NCBI GenBank assembly: GCA_963693365.1
Contig: CAVNZM010000006.1
Span: 7,998,001-8,062,000, forward strand
DNA: 64,000 bases
Direction: 5' to 3'
Source: Amoebidium appalachense
Taxonomy: Eukaryota; Ichthyosporea
Made by a program: the position numbers and the translations under genes. This document shows, in pieces, positions 1 to 20,555 of this stretch (positions are counted from its first letter, which is position 1; each line of letters begins with the position of its first letter). The notes beneath the pieces were generated by a model. That model did not search any database, was not told the origin of the DNA, and was given only the letters and a program-made list of their open reading frames with translations.

Positions 1-419
1 GTGGCTGCTTTCCGGAAGGTGACAGACGGGGAGATATGTGTGCGGCCACATAGGCGGTGCTGGGGGGGGCAGCCAGACACGTACGTGTTCATTCTTTGTT
101 CTATGTTTGTGAGCAAAAATAGGTGGAGAGAGAAGGGGTGGTGGTAGGGGGGCTGGTGGTGGTGGCGGCGATGGAGATGTTAGTGACGGTGTGGATGTGT
201 GGGTGGGTGGGTGGGGGCCACTGGGGGTTGGAGGGGGGGATAGGGGGAGAGAGGAAGTTAGGAGGAGCTGTTCCCTTTGATCCTCCTTTTTTTTTTTTTC
301 CCTCCCCCCCCCCCCCCCCCCCACCCCCACCCCCCTTGCCCCCCTAGTTCTTTTGTGTCTACTGTGAGTGAGTTTGTGTGCGCAATCATCACATCTGTAT
401 CCTAAGATCTTGTCGGCAG

Positions 420-1426
420 GCTCAACTCTGTGCCGTATTACGGCCACGCACGGCTACTGCAAAAGGGAACGGTGACTGGCCAGCACAAGCAAGACCTGCA
501 CACGGTACGTGCGACACTGTTTCTTAGAAGTCTTTTTTGCAAAAGAAACTACCGAGAATTTGAAGTTGCTTTGTATGCTTGTCCTATCATTAGCTGACCT
601 TTATCCTCATTATGCCGCGAAGAGAAAAAGACATCAGGCGCCTTGATAGCTCAGTTGGGAGAGCGTTAGACTGAAGATCTAAAGGTCCCGTGTTCAATCC
701 ACGGTCGGGGCATTTCTTTTTCTTCTCTTGACCTTTTTTTCTTTTTTTTTTTCTTTTTTTTTTTTTTTTTTGGCTTTTGCGCTTCCTTCTGTGCACGTTG
801 GAGTTATGATTTTTCCTTGTAGAAGATCGTTTTCTATTTGTAGTACTCCAACAAAAAGTGTCGGAGGGCGAGGAAAAAGGCAACTTATTATGATAGCAAT
901 ACAAGTCGTTAATAAACGACCCCCCCCCCCCCCCCCCCCCCCCCCTCTAGGCGGTCGCGACAATAAATGTATATGCGCGGCAAGCCAACGGAAGCAAAGC
1001 AGTCACATGTCACTTCCGCTTTTGGTATATCTCGTTGGATTTCCGGTGGCGCTATCTAATCGACTATCTCATTGTGTCTATGGCAACTGTGCTATATACC
1101 CATTCTTAGCTCTGTCTGACGCCCCGATCGAAATTAAATCCATTATTAAAAAAAACTACAAACTATTTGCTCCCGATATCCCTATATTCCTACACGTCAT
1201 ACGCCTCCCCTTAGAAAACATTCTCTCCCAGCTTCTCTCTTTCCCATCGCTTATTGTATGGTATTTATTTTGGCCACAGGGCCATCGGAGGACGTTAGAC
1301 TCTATTTGGTTCCAAAAAGTCAGGCTGGCCTGACATGCGATCGGATAAAGATTAAACGAAAGTTGGTAAAATGGACTGAGTTGGGCAGTCTTACCGGCAT
1401 ATATATATATATACTATATATATATA

Positions 1427-1506
<80 letters not shown>

Positions 1507-1931
1507 GAAAATAATTGTCGAAACTAAGGGTTTTTTGGGACTGGCACGCCACGACTGCTCTATTTGGGATTGTTATAATGTTTCGAGGTGATTTCACTAT
1601 GAGAACCCCAATAGCCAAATACATCAGATTGCATATCAGGTTGAGAGTATCATGGATCAATGCCATAAATTCACTGACATTCCAAACATACTTAATACAG
1701 GTCGAGGAGGACCAATGGGAGCTCAAGTATGCATTCTTCTTTGCGTACAACGGCAGCGTTTTAACTACGGCCCTGCACGCCGTGGGGCTGAAGGTAAGCA
1801 TCCAGAAAAAAAAACTTGTGTTAATATTTGAAATCAAGACAGGAGAGTGATTTAGTTGTGCTTGTGGTATAAGAGAATGAAAGGGAAGGCGTCTGGAGAG
1901 GGAACGGTATAAGTGATGGCTTCATTTATTC

Positions 1932-1966
<35 letters not shown>

Positions 1967-2046
1967 CGCCCCACCACCACCTCCCCCACCCTCTATCTAC
2001 CCCAACCCCCACCCCAAACACCACCACACAAACACACCGCGCGCGT

Positions 2047-2126
<80 letters not shown>

Positions 2127-2775
2127 ACATGCACGCGCACACGCACACACACACACAGGCATGCGCGCGCTCGCCCGCGTTTCCACGACATTGTTCCCCT
2201 CCCCCGACCTGCGCGCGCAATTACACCTTAAACCCGAACAGTTCTGTATACACACTTGCAAAGTGCCGTTGAGCTTTGAAAAGGGGGGGTTTAAGGGGTT
2301 GGGCAGAAACTTACCGTCTATGAGTCTATTATCGTCCAAATCACCGACTGTTTGGTTTTTGAGCCACTGTCTTTCCGTGTTTTTGGACTCGAGGGTTTTG
2401 AGCACCTTGCGCAAATCATGCACCTAGAAACCCCCCCCCCCCCCCCCCCCCAATCGTTAGTATTTTCACGCAAATTTCACTTGGACACGGGTGGTTTTGT
2501 TGGAACCCACCCTTCCGGCCCAGAATCCCCAAAATGTGTCACCGCGCGCGTTTCCATGACATTGTTCCCCGCCCCCGACCTTTTATTGGTTTATCGTAAT
2601 ATCCAATCACGGCAATCGTTTTCAAAATATTTATTTATCATGTTTACTATTAAATTTAAATGCAGGCCGGGCGGCACGAAGGGGACATTGAGCACATAAC
2701 GGTGATGGTGGACAAAGCCACAGAGAAGATAGCGAGGGTGTGGTATGACCGCCATGCTACTGAAGGTAGGTGGAA

Positions 2776-2854
<79 letters not shown>

Positions 2855-2899
2855 GCACGCACGCACGCACACACGCACACACGCACGCACGCACGCTCG

Positions 2900-2933
<34 letters not shown>

Positions 2934-3371
2934 TACGCACACTCATATACATGTTGGATTTACGCTTTCTGCTCGAGACACAGAGTCCATATCCGGTTTT
3001 ACAGCAGTGGTTAGATAAAACCCGAAGCAAATTCATTTCACCTTAATGCTCTAATACTAGTTTCTTTCTTTACCCAGGCAGCAAGGTAGGGCAAGCCACA
3101 TTTACAAACAGGAAGAATAAAGGTGCAGATAAACGAAAATATACACACGTGCACACTGACCCCACAGATACCCACACCGACAACCTCTCCTCCCCTCTCC
3201 ACACACAAATACGCTGCCTTCCCCAACCCTCCCCCCCTCCCCCCCCCCCCCCCCCCCCCCCCCGCGCCCCCACACAGACACCTTAAATCTTCCCCCCCAT
3301 CACAAACACACACACACACATCAAATCCTCCCCCCCCCCCCCTCCTTCCCCCCCAAACACGCACACACATT

Positions 3372-3402
<31 letters not shown>

Positions 3403-3609
3403 CGCACACACACACACACACTAAATCCCCCCCCTCCCCCTTCCCCTTCCACACACACACACACACAGGGAGGTGGAGAGATGCCTCACGCTGTGAGATA
3501 GTGGACGGCACACGACCAGTCGTTTACTGTTCGGCAAATTCCCACGCATCATATCCAACCCCGGGGAGAACGTTTCGAATACTAGGGGTGTGCGAGGATA
3601 GACATAGAG
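420..3609 (+). CDS. Vps62/DUF946-like protein, four exons of a longer gene
   Basis: Exons 420-504, 1701-1793, 2666-2765 and 3469-3609, all with AG acceptors and GT donors (gtacgt, gtaagc, gtaggt, gtaggg). Phases agree throughout: exon 1 ends phase 0, exon 2 is 31 whole codons, exon 3 ends phase 1, exon 4 starts with two bases. Seen: a [10 protein letters not shown] block in exon 2, [12 protein letters not shown] in exon 3 and [18 protein letters not shown] in exon 4. These match in order the conserved core of the Vps62 (DUF946) family: aromatic Y-NG, then G-HEGDWEH-TV, then P-Y-A-SHA-YP-PG. Family role is poorly defined; the yeast name refers to vacuolar protein sorting. The 5' end is upstream of or near the window edge, and the 3' end is uncertain (possible exon at 9684-9870). 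Introns carry tRNA-Phe, a dispersed repeat and C/CA tracts. Confidence 0.8.
640..712 (+). tRNA. tRNA-Phe (GAA)
   Basis: A 73-nt cloverleaf can be folded by eye. The 7-bp acceptor stem is GCCTTGA with TCGGGGC, including two G-U pairs. The D arm has AGCTCAGTTGGGAGAGC, the anticodon stem TTAGA/TCTAA encloses loop CTGAAGA with anticodon GAA, and the T arm has GTTCAATCC. Discriminator base is A712, no CCA is encoded, and T-rich sequence follows directly as a Pol III stop. No intron. It sits in sense inside the first visible intron of the Vps62-like gene. Confidence 0.95.
1022..1144 (+). repeat. 123-bp dispersed repeat, copy 1
   Basis: Nearly the same 123-bp sequence occurs at 45392-45514, differing by scattered substitutions and small indels. 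Both copies are on the plus strand and inside introns (Vps62-like gene here, BRPF-like gene there). It begins near TTGGTATATCT and ends near AAATCCATT. No ORF, obvious terminal repeat or poly-A tail is visible, so the class is unknown. Confidence 0.85.
1399..1505. repeat. (AT)n-(GT)n microsatellite
   Basis: About 73 bp of interrupted (AT)n runs directly into about 32 bp of (GT)n. It lies in the intron before the second Vps62-like exon. Confidence 0.97.
1935..3430. repeat. C-homopolymer and (CA)n tracts in Vps62-like introns
   Basis: Poly-C at about 1935-1966, 2431-2450, 3238-3263 and 3378-3403. (CA)n occurs at about 2048-2158 and 2777-2945, the latter starting 11 nt after the exon 3 donor and carrying CACG variants. 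The last short (CA)n, at about 3450-3468, runs straight into the acceptor of exon 4. Long Pro or His-Thr open frames here are translations of these tracts. Confidence 0.95.
2175..2582 (+). repeat. Local 36-bp direct duplication
   Basis: The segment at about 2175-2211 (containing TTTCCACGACATTGTTCCCC) recurs at about 2547-2582 with a few changes. Between them are about 330 bp of unique sequence with a poly-C run. It is intronic, and no function is apparent. Confidence 0.8.
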
Positions 3610-3670
3610 GTAGGGTGTCCTATCTAATGTGTGATTTAAATTCTATTTGTTTTAGTTTTTATTTTGTCTC

Positions 3671-3757
3671 TAATTCCCACGCATCATATCCAACCCCGGG
3701 GAGAACGTTCAGAATACTAGGAATGTGTGAGGACAGGCGTAGAGATAGGTTGTCCTT
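3671..3757 (+). pseudogene. Broken partial copy of Vps62-like exon 4
   Basis: An 87-bp segment repeats 3537-3623 (3' half of exon 4 plus the first bases of the intron) at roughly 85 percent identity. It still encodes [16 protein letters not shown] in the same frame. The 5' half of the exon and its acceptor are missing. The donor GT at 3610-3611 corresponds to AT in the copy, so it cannot be spliced as an ordinary exon. Local tandem duplication followed by decay is the simplest reading. Confidence 0.85.
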
Positions 3758-4044
3758 TTTATGTATGTTAAAAGAGTTTAGTTTATTATAATACTTAATC
3801 TGTTACAAGATTCCCAATATTGGTTATAAAAAACTTGGTAAAAAATGAGGCGTTCCTTTTCTACGCTTTTTTATTTTTTGTTATTTGATTTGTATCCCCG
3901 CAGGAAGTCCTCAACTGATGCGACCACACGCAAACATGCTCACACGTGCCCAAGTTCTCACACCTTATGCACTCAAATCTCCACATACACAACCCGTTTT
4001 GTGCACATGTATTCACTCATCCCTATTTGTGTCCCTTTGCTCCA

Positions 4045-4089
<45 letters not shown>

Positions 4090-4610
4090 ACACCACCACC
4101 ACCACCACCTTCACCACTACCAATTTGATAAAGTACCCACTCAATCTCGCACGCCTACATTCCCTCCTGATTCCCACATATATTACACCGAAAAAACAAA
4201 CAAAGGCTGCTGTATCAAAAGCATAATTATTATAACTCGGTGAAATTGTGAGCAAGTAAAAGACGCTTTCACCTGACACCCACTTGTTTAGTAAGGGGCA
4301 CCGGGAGCACGTGAAATTCGGAATACTTGGTTTGCTGGGGGAAGGGGGGGGGGGGGGAGGGGAGAGAGAAAGGGCGGAAGGTGGGGGGGGGGGGGAGGAG
4401 GGGGGAGATATGGAAACCGAAGGGGGGGAGGGTTGGGGAGGGGAAGGGTTGGGGTATTGGGGGGGGGGCGGGGGGAGGGGGGGGGGGGGGGGGGGAGTCC
4501 ACTCAGGCACACATGGGTGGGGGGTAGTGGGAGAGAAAGGGGGAAGGAAGGGGGGGGGGAAGGAAGGGGGAGGAACGGGGGTGGGGGGGAAGAACACAGA
4601 CATACACACT

Positions 4611-4652
<42 letters not shown>

Positions 4653-4950
4653 TATCACAGGAACCGCAAAGGGAGGGAGGGGGGGGGGGAGGGGGGGAGG
4701 GAGGGGAGGTTGGGGAGGGGGGCAGGCACACACATTCACACCCACACTCACCAACTCCCCCTCCCCCCCCCCCCCCCCCCCTCCACCCTCCCCATTCCCA
4801 CGTGGGGGATGTATGATCATAGGTCGGGGCAAGGTTTGGATGGCTGATAGAGTGGTGCCAGTCATGCAGGAAGACCATCTGGTGAAGGTGATTGGCTAAT
4901 TATCATCCCTCCCTCCCCCCCCCCCCCCCCCCCCCCCCCCCTCCCCCTGT
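3758..4950. other. Non-genic low-complexity block
   Basis: AT-rich sequence to about 4040, then poly-C/CA at 4046-4093. A strongly G-rich purine block follows at about 4340-4735 (G runs broken by A, one of about 32 G at 4613-4648), then C-rich runs at 4758-4785 and 4908-4942. No exon with convincing flanks was found. The Pro-rich and Gly-rich frames are complementary readings of the same tracts. Confidence 0.8.
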
Positions 4951-5060
4951 GGATGACGAGGCTCCCCGGGGATGGGCTCTGCTTGGTGTTTTCTTGGCAC
5001 TCTGCATTGTGTTGTGTCCGTCATGAATGTATATTTCGTACTCTATAATGCATTCTAAAC
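4951..5060 (+). mobile_element. Poly(C)-tailed repeat family, copy A
   Basis: Contains the family landmarks GGATGGGCTCTGCTT near its start, CATTGTGTTGTGTCCGTCAT and TTCGTACT in the middle, and GCATTCTAAAC at its end, then a C-rich tail to about 5116. A C homopolymer also precedes it. Divergent relative to the other copies. Confidence 0.7.
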
Positions 5061-5843
5061 CTCTTCCTCTCCTTCCCCCCCCCCCCCCCCCTCCCCTCCC
5101 TCTCCCCCCCCCCCCAAAACCTCCCATGCAATTTTACTCTAACAACTGCTCCACTCCTCCGAATATGGATGCAGGTTTTCCAACATAAGTGAATCCTTTT
5201 CCCCCCATCTGCCCGCCCCCTCCCCCCGCTGCCTCCCAAACACAGAAAGTCATGCACACGCAAGCACTGGCCCCCTCCCCCCGTCCCCCCTCCCTTCACT
5301 TCCCTTGCTCCCTGCAAACTAGTTTTGGTTTCTGTTTAACCTCTTCGGGCCGGCACTAATTGATTTGGTCGGGACCCGACCTGCTCTAAGCAGCTCTATT
5401 GCAGCCCAAATTCGATAGAAAAGGCTCAAAAAAGTGGATATATCGACAGGTATATATCTCAACTACTTCTGTTTCTAGGTTGGTTTGGGAAAAAATACCG
5501 CTATTTCGTATACTTTTGTATCTGTTTTTGAAGTCGCTGTCGAGATTCTGAGAAAATTTTGGAGCTGCGTCGAATGTGACTGAGCCGACCAATCATATTC
5601 TGCCATTCACATATTGGTCCAATCAGAAGGTTGCATTGACGACACTAGGGTGTCGTCAAGCCGGCAAGCACCCCTCGTCTTTGCCTCGAGTAAACAGCGT
5701 AAACCCCCTAATTACATATATGCAAGGTTTCATGTGCTAACACATAATCCATTTTTTTTTTCTTGCATAAAACGAAGGGCGAACGTGTATTTTAGTCTCG
5801 TGCAAATTTTACTTGGCTAGTTCTTATCAACTTCATGCTCACA
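5061..5843. other. Intergenic or intronic, nothing assigned
   Basis: C-rich tracts up to about 5310, then ordinary mixed-composition DNA. Short frames of 60-70 codons occur on both strands, but none has a recognisable domain or paired splice signals. Confidence 0.6.
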
Positions 5844-6179
5844 TTAGAGCACAAACTTGGTCATGTCAAAACGCGGCACCTCGATCTTGGTTTTTGGGAT
5901 ATTTGCCGGTATGAACAGGTTAATGCCTTTCGTGTTTTTATCAAACACTTTGGTTTCCACGTTTACCACCCACTCAGGCATGTATCTCCCCCTCCCCCCT
6001 CCCCCCCCCCCCCCCCCCCACCCCCCCCCTCCCCCCCACAAAAGGCATTTTTCTTTTCTCTGCTTGCTCACGAGTGAATAAATTTCCTCGTGTTCACAAA
6101 CCTGTGTTCTACGCTACAGACTAATCAATGCTTCATTCCCTCATGCACCACCAACCCCAAGGCACACACGCACACACAC

Positions 6180-6239
<60 letters not shown>

Positions 6240-6329
6240 CTACACCACACGGAGTGGATGGAGTTAACATGTCGATGGGGTTATCCGGATGGGCCCCAAG
6301 CCCTCGGGGGTAAACGATGGATGTAAATG
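5844..6329 (-). CDS. Possible minus-strand gene, last two exons (unrecognised)
   Basis: Two protein-like minus frames. 6329-6246 encodes a stretch including [18 protein letters not shown]. 5981-5844 encodes 45 codons from [19 protein letters not shown] to a stop. Between them lie (CA)n (GT on the coding strand) and a G-rich tract, and possible splice sites exist (gtgta donor; AG within the G tract). The HPDN...TP...PEW order loosely recalls cytochrome b or subunit IV, but the rest is not hydrophobic, so I give no function. If the exon at 9684 belongs to the Vps62-like gene, this pair would be nested antisense within it. Confidence 0.28.
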
Positions 6330-9683
<3,354 letters not shown>

Positions 9684-9870
9684 GTATTTATGGAGTGGGA
9701 CCCGGAAATCTTTATAATCCCGTCACCGTGTGTGATATGCCTAGAAGTATCCAAAAAAAATTAGGGTCAAATTCAAGCTGGGAATTAACATACCCCAGGC
9801 ACTACAGAACTCCCTACGACTGCCCGTATTTGTGGCGGCCAGTACGGTTGCCAAAACTCCCTTGGGGAGG
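9684..9870 (+). CDS. Possible further exon of the Vps62-like gene
   Basis: Open plus-strand frame of 61 codons with protein-like composition (for example SSWELTYPRHYRTPYDCPYL), after acceptor CTTGAAG and before donor GTGCAC. It starts with two bases, matching the phase-1 end of the exon at 3469-3609, which would be about 6 kb upstream. No clear family match in this part, and the long intron makes the link tentative. The minus strand also has a short open frame here. Confidence 0.35.
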
Positions 9871-9900
9871 GTGCACTTTTTATTTCCTCTTTTTTTTTGC

Positions 9901-9938
<38 letters not shown>

Positions 9939-10214
9939 GTGTGTGTGCACGCACGCGCGCGTGTGCTGGTGGTGGTGGTGGCGGCGGCGGTGGCGATGGT
10001 GGTGGTGGGGGGAGGGGGGGGGGGGGGGGGAGGGGGGAGGAGGAGGGTTGATCAATAGCAGTGTTGTATTTGTTGGCCTAAGGGTGACTCGTAGGTCTGG
10101 GTAAAAACACGCATGTGCATGTTCTTAGGTAGGTGTGTGTGCCTTCTCATACCGCATGGATGTGAGTAAGTAGTGTCCTCAGTGTGTGTACGTGTGTGTG
10201 CGTGTGTGTGCGTG

Positions 10215-10247
<33 letters not shown>

Positions 10248-10502
10248 CTGTGTCTGTGTATGGCTGTGTGCTTCCGTTTATCAATATTGTACTTGCTAAT
10301 GCCGAGGTGTATGTATGTGTGGTGGTGGTGGGTGGGGAGGAGGGTGGGGGCGAGGGGGATGAGGGGGGGGAGGGGGGGGGGGGGAGGATCGGGGGAGAGA
10401 GAGGTGGGGAGAGTACGGCGGGGCCTGGGGAGGAAGGGGGGAGGGGGGGGGGGAGGGGGGGGGGGGGGGGGGGGGGGAGGGGGGGGGGGGAGGGGGGGGG
10501 AA

Positions 10503-10546
<44 letters not shown>

Positions 10547-10690
10547 GGGGGGGGGAGGGGAGGGGGAGGGGGGGAGGGGGGTGGGGGGGGGAGGGGGGGG
10601 GGAGGGGGAGGAGGGGAGGGGGGGGGGGGTGGGGGGGGCAGGGGTGGCCGGGAGGGCGGGGGGAGGGGGGGGGGGAGGTCGTGTTTTGCA
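9901..10690. repeat. (GT)n, (GGT)n and G-rich purine tract
   Basis: (GT)n at 9903-9948, then GGT/GGC repeats, then G-rich to 10052. A second (GT)n lies at about 10185-10255, followed by about 360 bp of G runs broken by single A (10319-10678). The Gly-rich plus frames and Pro-rich minus frames here are artefacts. The G tract could form quadruplexes. Confidence 0.95.
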
Positions 10691-11411
10691 TCTGCACTAC
10701 ACGGCCGATGCTCCGCAGATGATTTTTTCACTTTTTACAGCTTTGATTGTTTTTGCTGTTCTATTTCAGTATTACTTGTTTTGCAATGCCTTTATTGCAC
10801 GAATACACACGGAATACCAGTGCTATGTATTTACATGAACTGATTAGAGGGAATATCCGCGAAATTTCCACGAAATTGGCATGGCAATCAAAACTTTCTT
10901 ACTGATCGTGCAAACCATGGTAAATAACACTTTGCCTTTAAAAATGAAACTGCTACTCTTCAGTTTTCAAAAATATTTTTACATTTACACACCGACATCA
11001 TTAACATTATTTACATTCTCAACAATGCAGATCTTCTAGATCAGAGACACGGCAAGATTACCATTCTCAGGCCCGATTTATGGGCTATCCCACGTATATC
11101 CAATTATTCTAGAGCTATTGCGGTATATTCCAAACTTCATCTGATATCGAGCGCTTTTAAGTAGAGGGCACTCTCTTTAAGGCACGTGCGTATAAAATCA
11201 ACCAACATTAACAAAAGCTATCCGGAATATCCGAAATCTTTGCAATTTACACGTAACACGTGCATGCTTATAAGGACCCGCCGAAAAGCTTTGTAAACTA
11301 TAAAAAAATACCCTTGTTAATTGTTTAATAATTAACACTACAATAAAAACACCCCACGATTAATAAATATAAAAACAGTGAAGTTTCTATTAGTCAGCCT
11401 AAAAGCTATAA
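10691..11411. other. AT-rich intergenic spacer
   Basis: Ordinary AT-rich DNA between the G-rich tract and the end of the GH114 gene. It holds the 3' flank of that minus-strand gene. No ORF with support and no repeat noticed. Confidence 0.6.
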
Positions 11412-12811
11412 CTATTTCTTTTTCAGCACGGTCGTACACTGTTTCCAACCAGTCGAAGCCATATCCACCAACATCGTAAATTTTCTTTGCGCGGCGAAAT
11501 TACACGCGCATTCCTCCATAATCGGCACCGATCGATCGCCTGATCTACCTGTGCAATAGTTGAAATTTGTGTCTTGGGCGTGAAGTACAGCCTTTCCCTT
11601 GTTGATAAACTGCTGCTGGAACATGAAACAGTATGTGTTGCAGTTTTCGATTACGCTGAAGTCGAAGCAATCAGCGATTTTCGGGTAGAGAACTAGGAGT
11701 GAGGCCTGGTTTTTGAGCCCAACCTGCAGGCCGGCTGCACGCGTAGTTGTTCCGATCCACTCGACGAATTTTCGCATCGGCTCCCTCAGCCTCACGTCGC
11801 GGACATTTCCGATGTTGTACTGTGGGTGGCAGTTATTGTATTCCCTGGGTGGTGAATTTGGATAAGCAAGATGTTTTCGTAGACAAGAAAAAAAAGGGGG
11901 GGAAGGGGGGGGGACAGAAAAAAAAAAAAGATGCGGGGAAGGGGGGAGCGGGGAGGGGGGGGATTGGGGGAGGGGTTCAAGCTTCGGCCACGTTCAAGTA
12001 GTATCTCGAGTCATACTCGGCAATAAAAATTCTCAGGGCACTCCCCCAATTCGGTAGTTAAAATTCTCAGCCCCCCCCCCCCCCCCCCCTCCCTCCCCCC
12101 TCCCCTTCCCCCCCCCCCCCTCTTTCTCTTTCTCTCTCTCTCTCTCTCCCCCCCTCTCCCCCCCCCCCCCCCCCCCCCCCCCCCCTGCGCGTCTATCCCT
12201 CCCCACTCCACTCATTTTATCCACCTGCCTACACATTCCCACCCGCCACCAACAACACCTGTCCACTTGAATCTGATTCCTTTAAAAAAATTAAAATCAA
12301 ATATATTGATGTTTAAATTAAATTACACTCACCAGCTATCCACGTTGTCCCACTCAATCGCGTCGCAGCCCAAATCCTTCGCCTGTTGAATTTTCCAATC
12401 GATAATCTCCTTTCCCGCCGCCGGGTTCACCGTAAAGTCGATCCACCACTTATTCCCTGGCCACCCGTCTTTAATCGGATTCACGGTCGTAACAGGAACA
12501 TTCGGGAACTTCCTTCTCTCGTAGTCGAAAATCTGCCCTCCGGAGGTATAGCAGATAACATAACGTCCTTGGCTTGTGTACTTTTGCACGTCGCTCGGTC
12601 TCAATCCATTATACATGTTCAGCGTAATTGCGTATTGCCCTTCGTCACGGTTTCCGGGGGGGTTTCGTGAGGATCCCCATGCACGATTCAACCAGCTGGT
12701 GTTTACGGGAAGGGTTTTTTGTGACTTTGCGATTGGAGTTACAGCGCCGTATGCGATCGTGGAGAGGGTTGCGAGTGAACAGGCGAGGGAGATAAGGTAC
12801 GGGGCGACCAT
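11412..12811 (-). CDS. Secreted GH114 endo-alpha-1,4-polygalactosaminidase-type protein
   Basis: Two exons, 12811-12333 and 11844-11412, about 303 residues. Exon 1 ends AGC-TG before donor gtgagt, and exon 2 starts after CACCCAG, completing a Trp codon. Residues 1 to about 23 are a hydrophobic signal peptide (start MVAPYLISLACSL). Family landmarks in order: GRYVICYTSGG, GWPGNKWWIDF, GCDAIEWDNVDSW spanning the splice, GLQVGLKN, FDFSVIENCNTY, FINKGKAV and a DMASTGWKQC C terminus. This is the spherulin-4/GH114 family, which cleaves alpha-1,4-galactosamine polymers. DNVD should hold one catalytic acid. The second acidic position, usually in a V-E-Y-like motif after the K-A-V block, reads HAQDTN here, so activity may be altered. 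The intron holds C/T and G tracts. Confidence 0.88.
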
Positions 12812-13420
12812 TTTTGTTTGCTAAGTATAGGAGAACGGACTAAAGAACGTTCTGTGGAAGGAGAAGCTGATTTTCAGGTTGATTTTCAAAATACTCAGTT
12901 TAGTTTAGGTGATTTTGTTATGCAGTAATTTTGATTTGTTTCGTTCAGTTTTTTGACTCAGTGTGAGTTTACTTTACGGAAAAAATGCAACTTTCGAAGC
13001 TGCATGCACCCGGTTCAAAAATCGGCTGTGAAAAGATATAACATAGTGCAAGAAAAGGCTCTTGAGTGTACCACTATAGATATATCCTCGGAGTGCAAGT
13101 TGTAAACAGTTTCACTTTTCAATTTTTGGTTAGTAGAGTAGCTTGTGGACCGTTGCAACTGTTGCTCTTAGTTTCTCCTTACACGGTCGGTGTGTGCACC
13201 AAACTGTAGGAGCAAAAATGTGATCTGTGTTCTTTTATAGCTGCGGGCCCCTGCCCGGGATACAGCAGTGGCTCAGAGCACACATACTACAAAACAAATA
13301 CTGAATGGTTACAGCCCGGGGTTGACCCATGCCTTCGATATGTGCTAAAGCCGATGGGTATCACGTTTTTGTGACGAGCCACGGCCCTCGTACATTTAGG
13401 GTTTCCACAACATATTGCAA

Positions 13421-13468
<48 letters not shown>

Positions 13469-14584
13469 TTGCCATCCCCACCACCATATAAATTGTAACG
13501 TACGGAAGTATACAACGGCATGCATCAATACAGTTATCAACATAAAATATTTTATCCGCAGCTGTACAGTTATCACGGCACAATTCTGCAACATACATGA
13601 AAAACAAACTAAATCCTACTAGGGGTTTCGACCTCGCGAACGTATGCCGTGTGTACACGCTCGCCGACAATTACCATAGCCAAAATTTAAACTGTTGCCT
13701 GTGTATAAATGATATCAAGGGGGGAAACCACTTGCATATACCGCGACGACTGGTTTTGTGTTTTTTTTGCCAATACTAATAATAGCCACAGCTGTTCAGC
13801 CTAGGCCTGCAGGCTGGTAGATCTGGGATAGATCTGCGTGGGTGGGTGTCCCGGGGCGGGCGAGCAATGCATATATATGCTGGCCTGCCAGGGTTGTCGG
13901 TATGGCTCCCAACTTCCCAAGTCCGTTTGTGGAATGCTTTTCAGGGGACTCACGTAAACAGCTGTGAGACCATGCGGCCGGGTAAGCGGCCGTGTACAGC
14001 AGTGTTTGTGCGTTTGGGTGTTCGGCATTAAACCCACATTTAAAATTCGGGTCTGTCTGTACACACGTGTACCAGTGGAATATTGATCTTTGCAGTTGTG
14101 CTCTCACGGCTGGTGTTTGGATTAAGCTTTTTTTTTTTCTTTTTTTTTTTTTGTTCGAATAAATAAACACAAATAGTATGTGCAGGGTGTGTAGACACAT
14201 AACAACATAACTACGGAACACGGCACACTAATTAGCCTACTTTCGCCCGAGCTATCCCAAAGTTTAGATGGCCCGCGGCCGGGTCCCTTGCAATTGCATC
14301 GTGTGCAAAGCCCATGTGATCTAGGCTGAGAATTTTTAAGACGAGAACGTTGATTAAATATTTCCCCGCATTTTTATAAGCTTGTAAATTTAATGTTTTC
14401 ATTTTTTTCCCTTTTTTGTAGCCCATTTAGAATTTAGTCTTTGACTACAGGTGTATTGATCTGCATGTGTTTGCCCTGCCCGGGTGGATCTAAGGATCTA
14501 AAGTAGACCCTTTTGATTGGCTTGTTCCACAACCAATCAAAAGTGTTGTCTGTGTTGATTGGCTTCTGAAATCCTGGGAAATAG
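12812..14584. other. Spacer with a 46-bp C run; no gene assigned
   Basis: Upstream flank of the GH114 gene (12812 onward), then mixed DNA. A C homopolymer spans about 13423-13468. Open frames exist on both strands at 13287-13740 and 13796-14220, some protein-like, but the strands contradict each other and no splice set could be made. A candidate 5' exon of the next gene might lie near 13846-13981 (donor GTAAGC), but its phase does not fit. Confidence 0.5.
14510..14543. other. Perfect 11-bp inverted repeat
   Basis: Arms CTTTTGATTGG (14510-14520) and CCAATCAAAAG (14533-14543) with a 12-nt loop. Two more GATTGG/CCAATC motifs follow by 14600. Each arm carries a CCAAT-type core, so this may be a promoter-proximal element for the gene at 14585, but it may also be chance. 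Confidence 0.6.

Positions 14585-20555
<5,971 letters not shown>

Noticed and set aside
5844-6329. Cytochrome b or subunit IV gene fragment (HPDN, TP, PEW motifs)
   Set aside because: Only a few scattered residues agree, and the following sequence is hydrophilic and lacks transmembrane helices. Kept as an unrecognised, low-confidence frame.
10147-10843. Overlapping Gly-rich (plus) and Pro-rich (minus) frames of about 200 codons
   Set aside because: Complementary readings of one G-rich purine tract with no splice or domain support.
11970-12030. Extra GH114 exon (frame with EYDSRYYLNVAEA)
   Set aside because: Splicing it in would create a stop at the junction with exon 1. The direct exon 1 to exon 2 join restores a Trp codon and the family sequence.
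13287-14221. Protein-like frames on both strands
   Set aside because: The two strands give equally good but contradictory readings, and no consistent splice set could be built to the gene at 14585.
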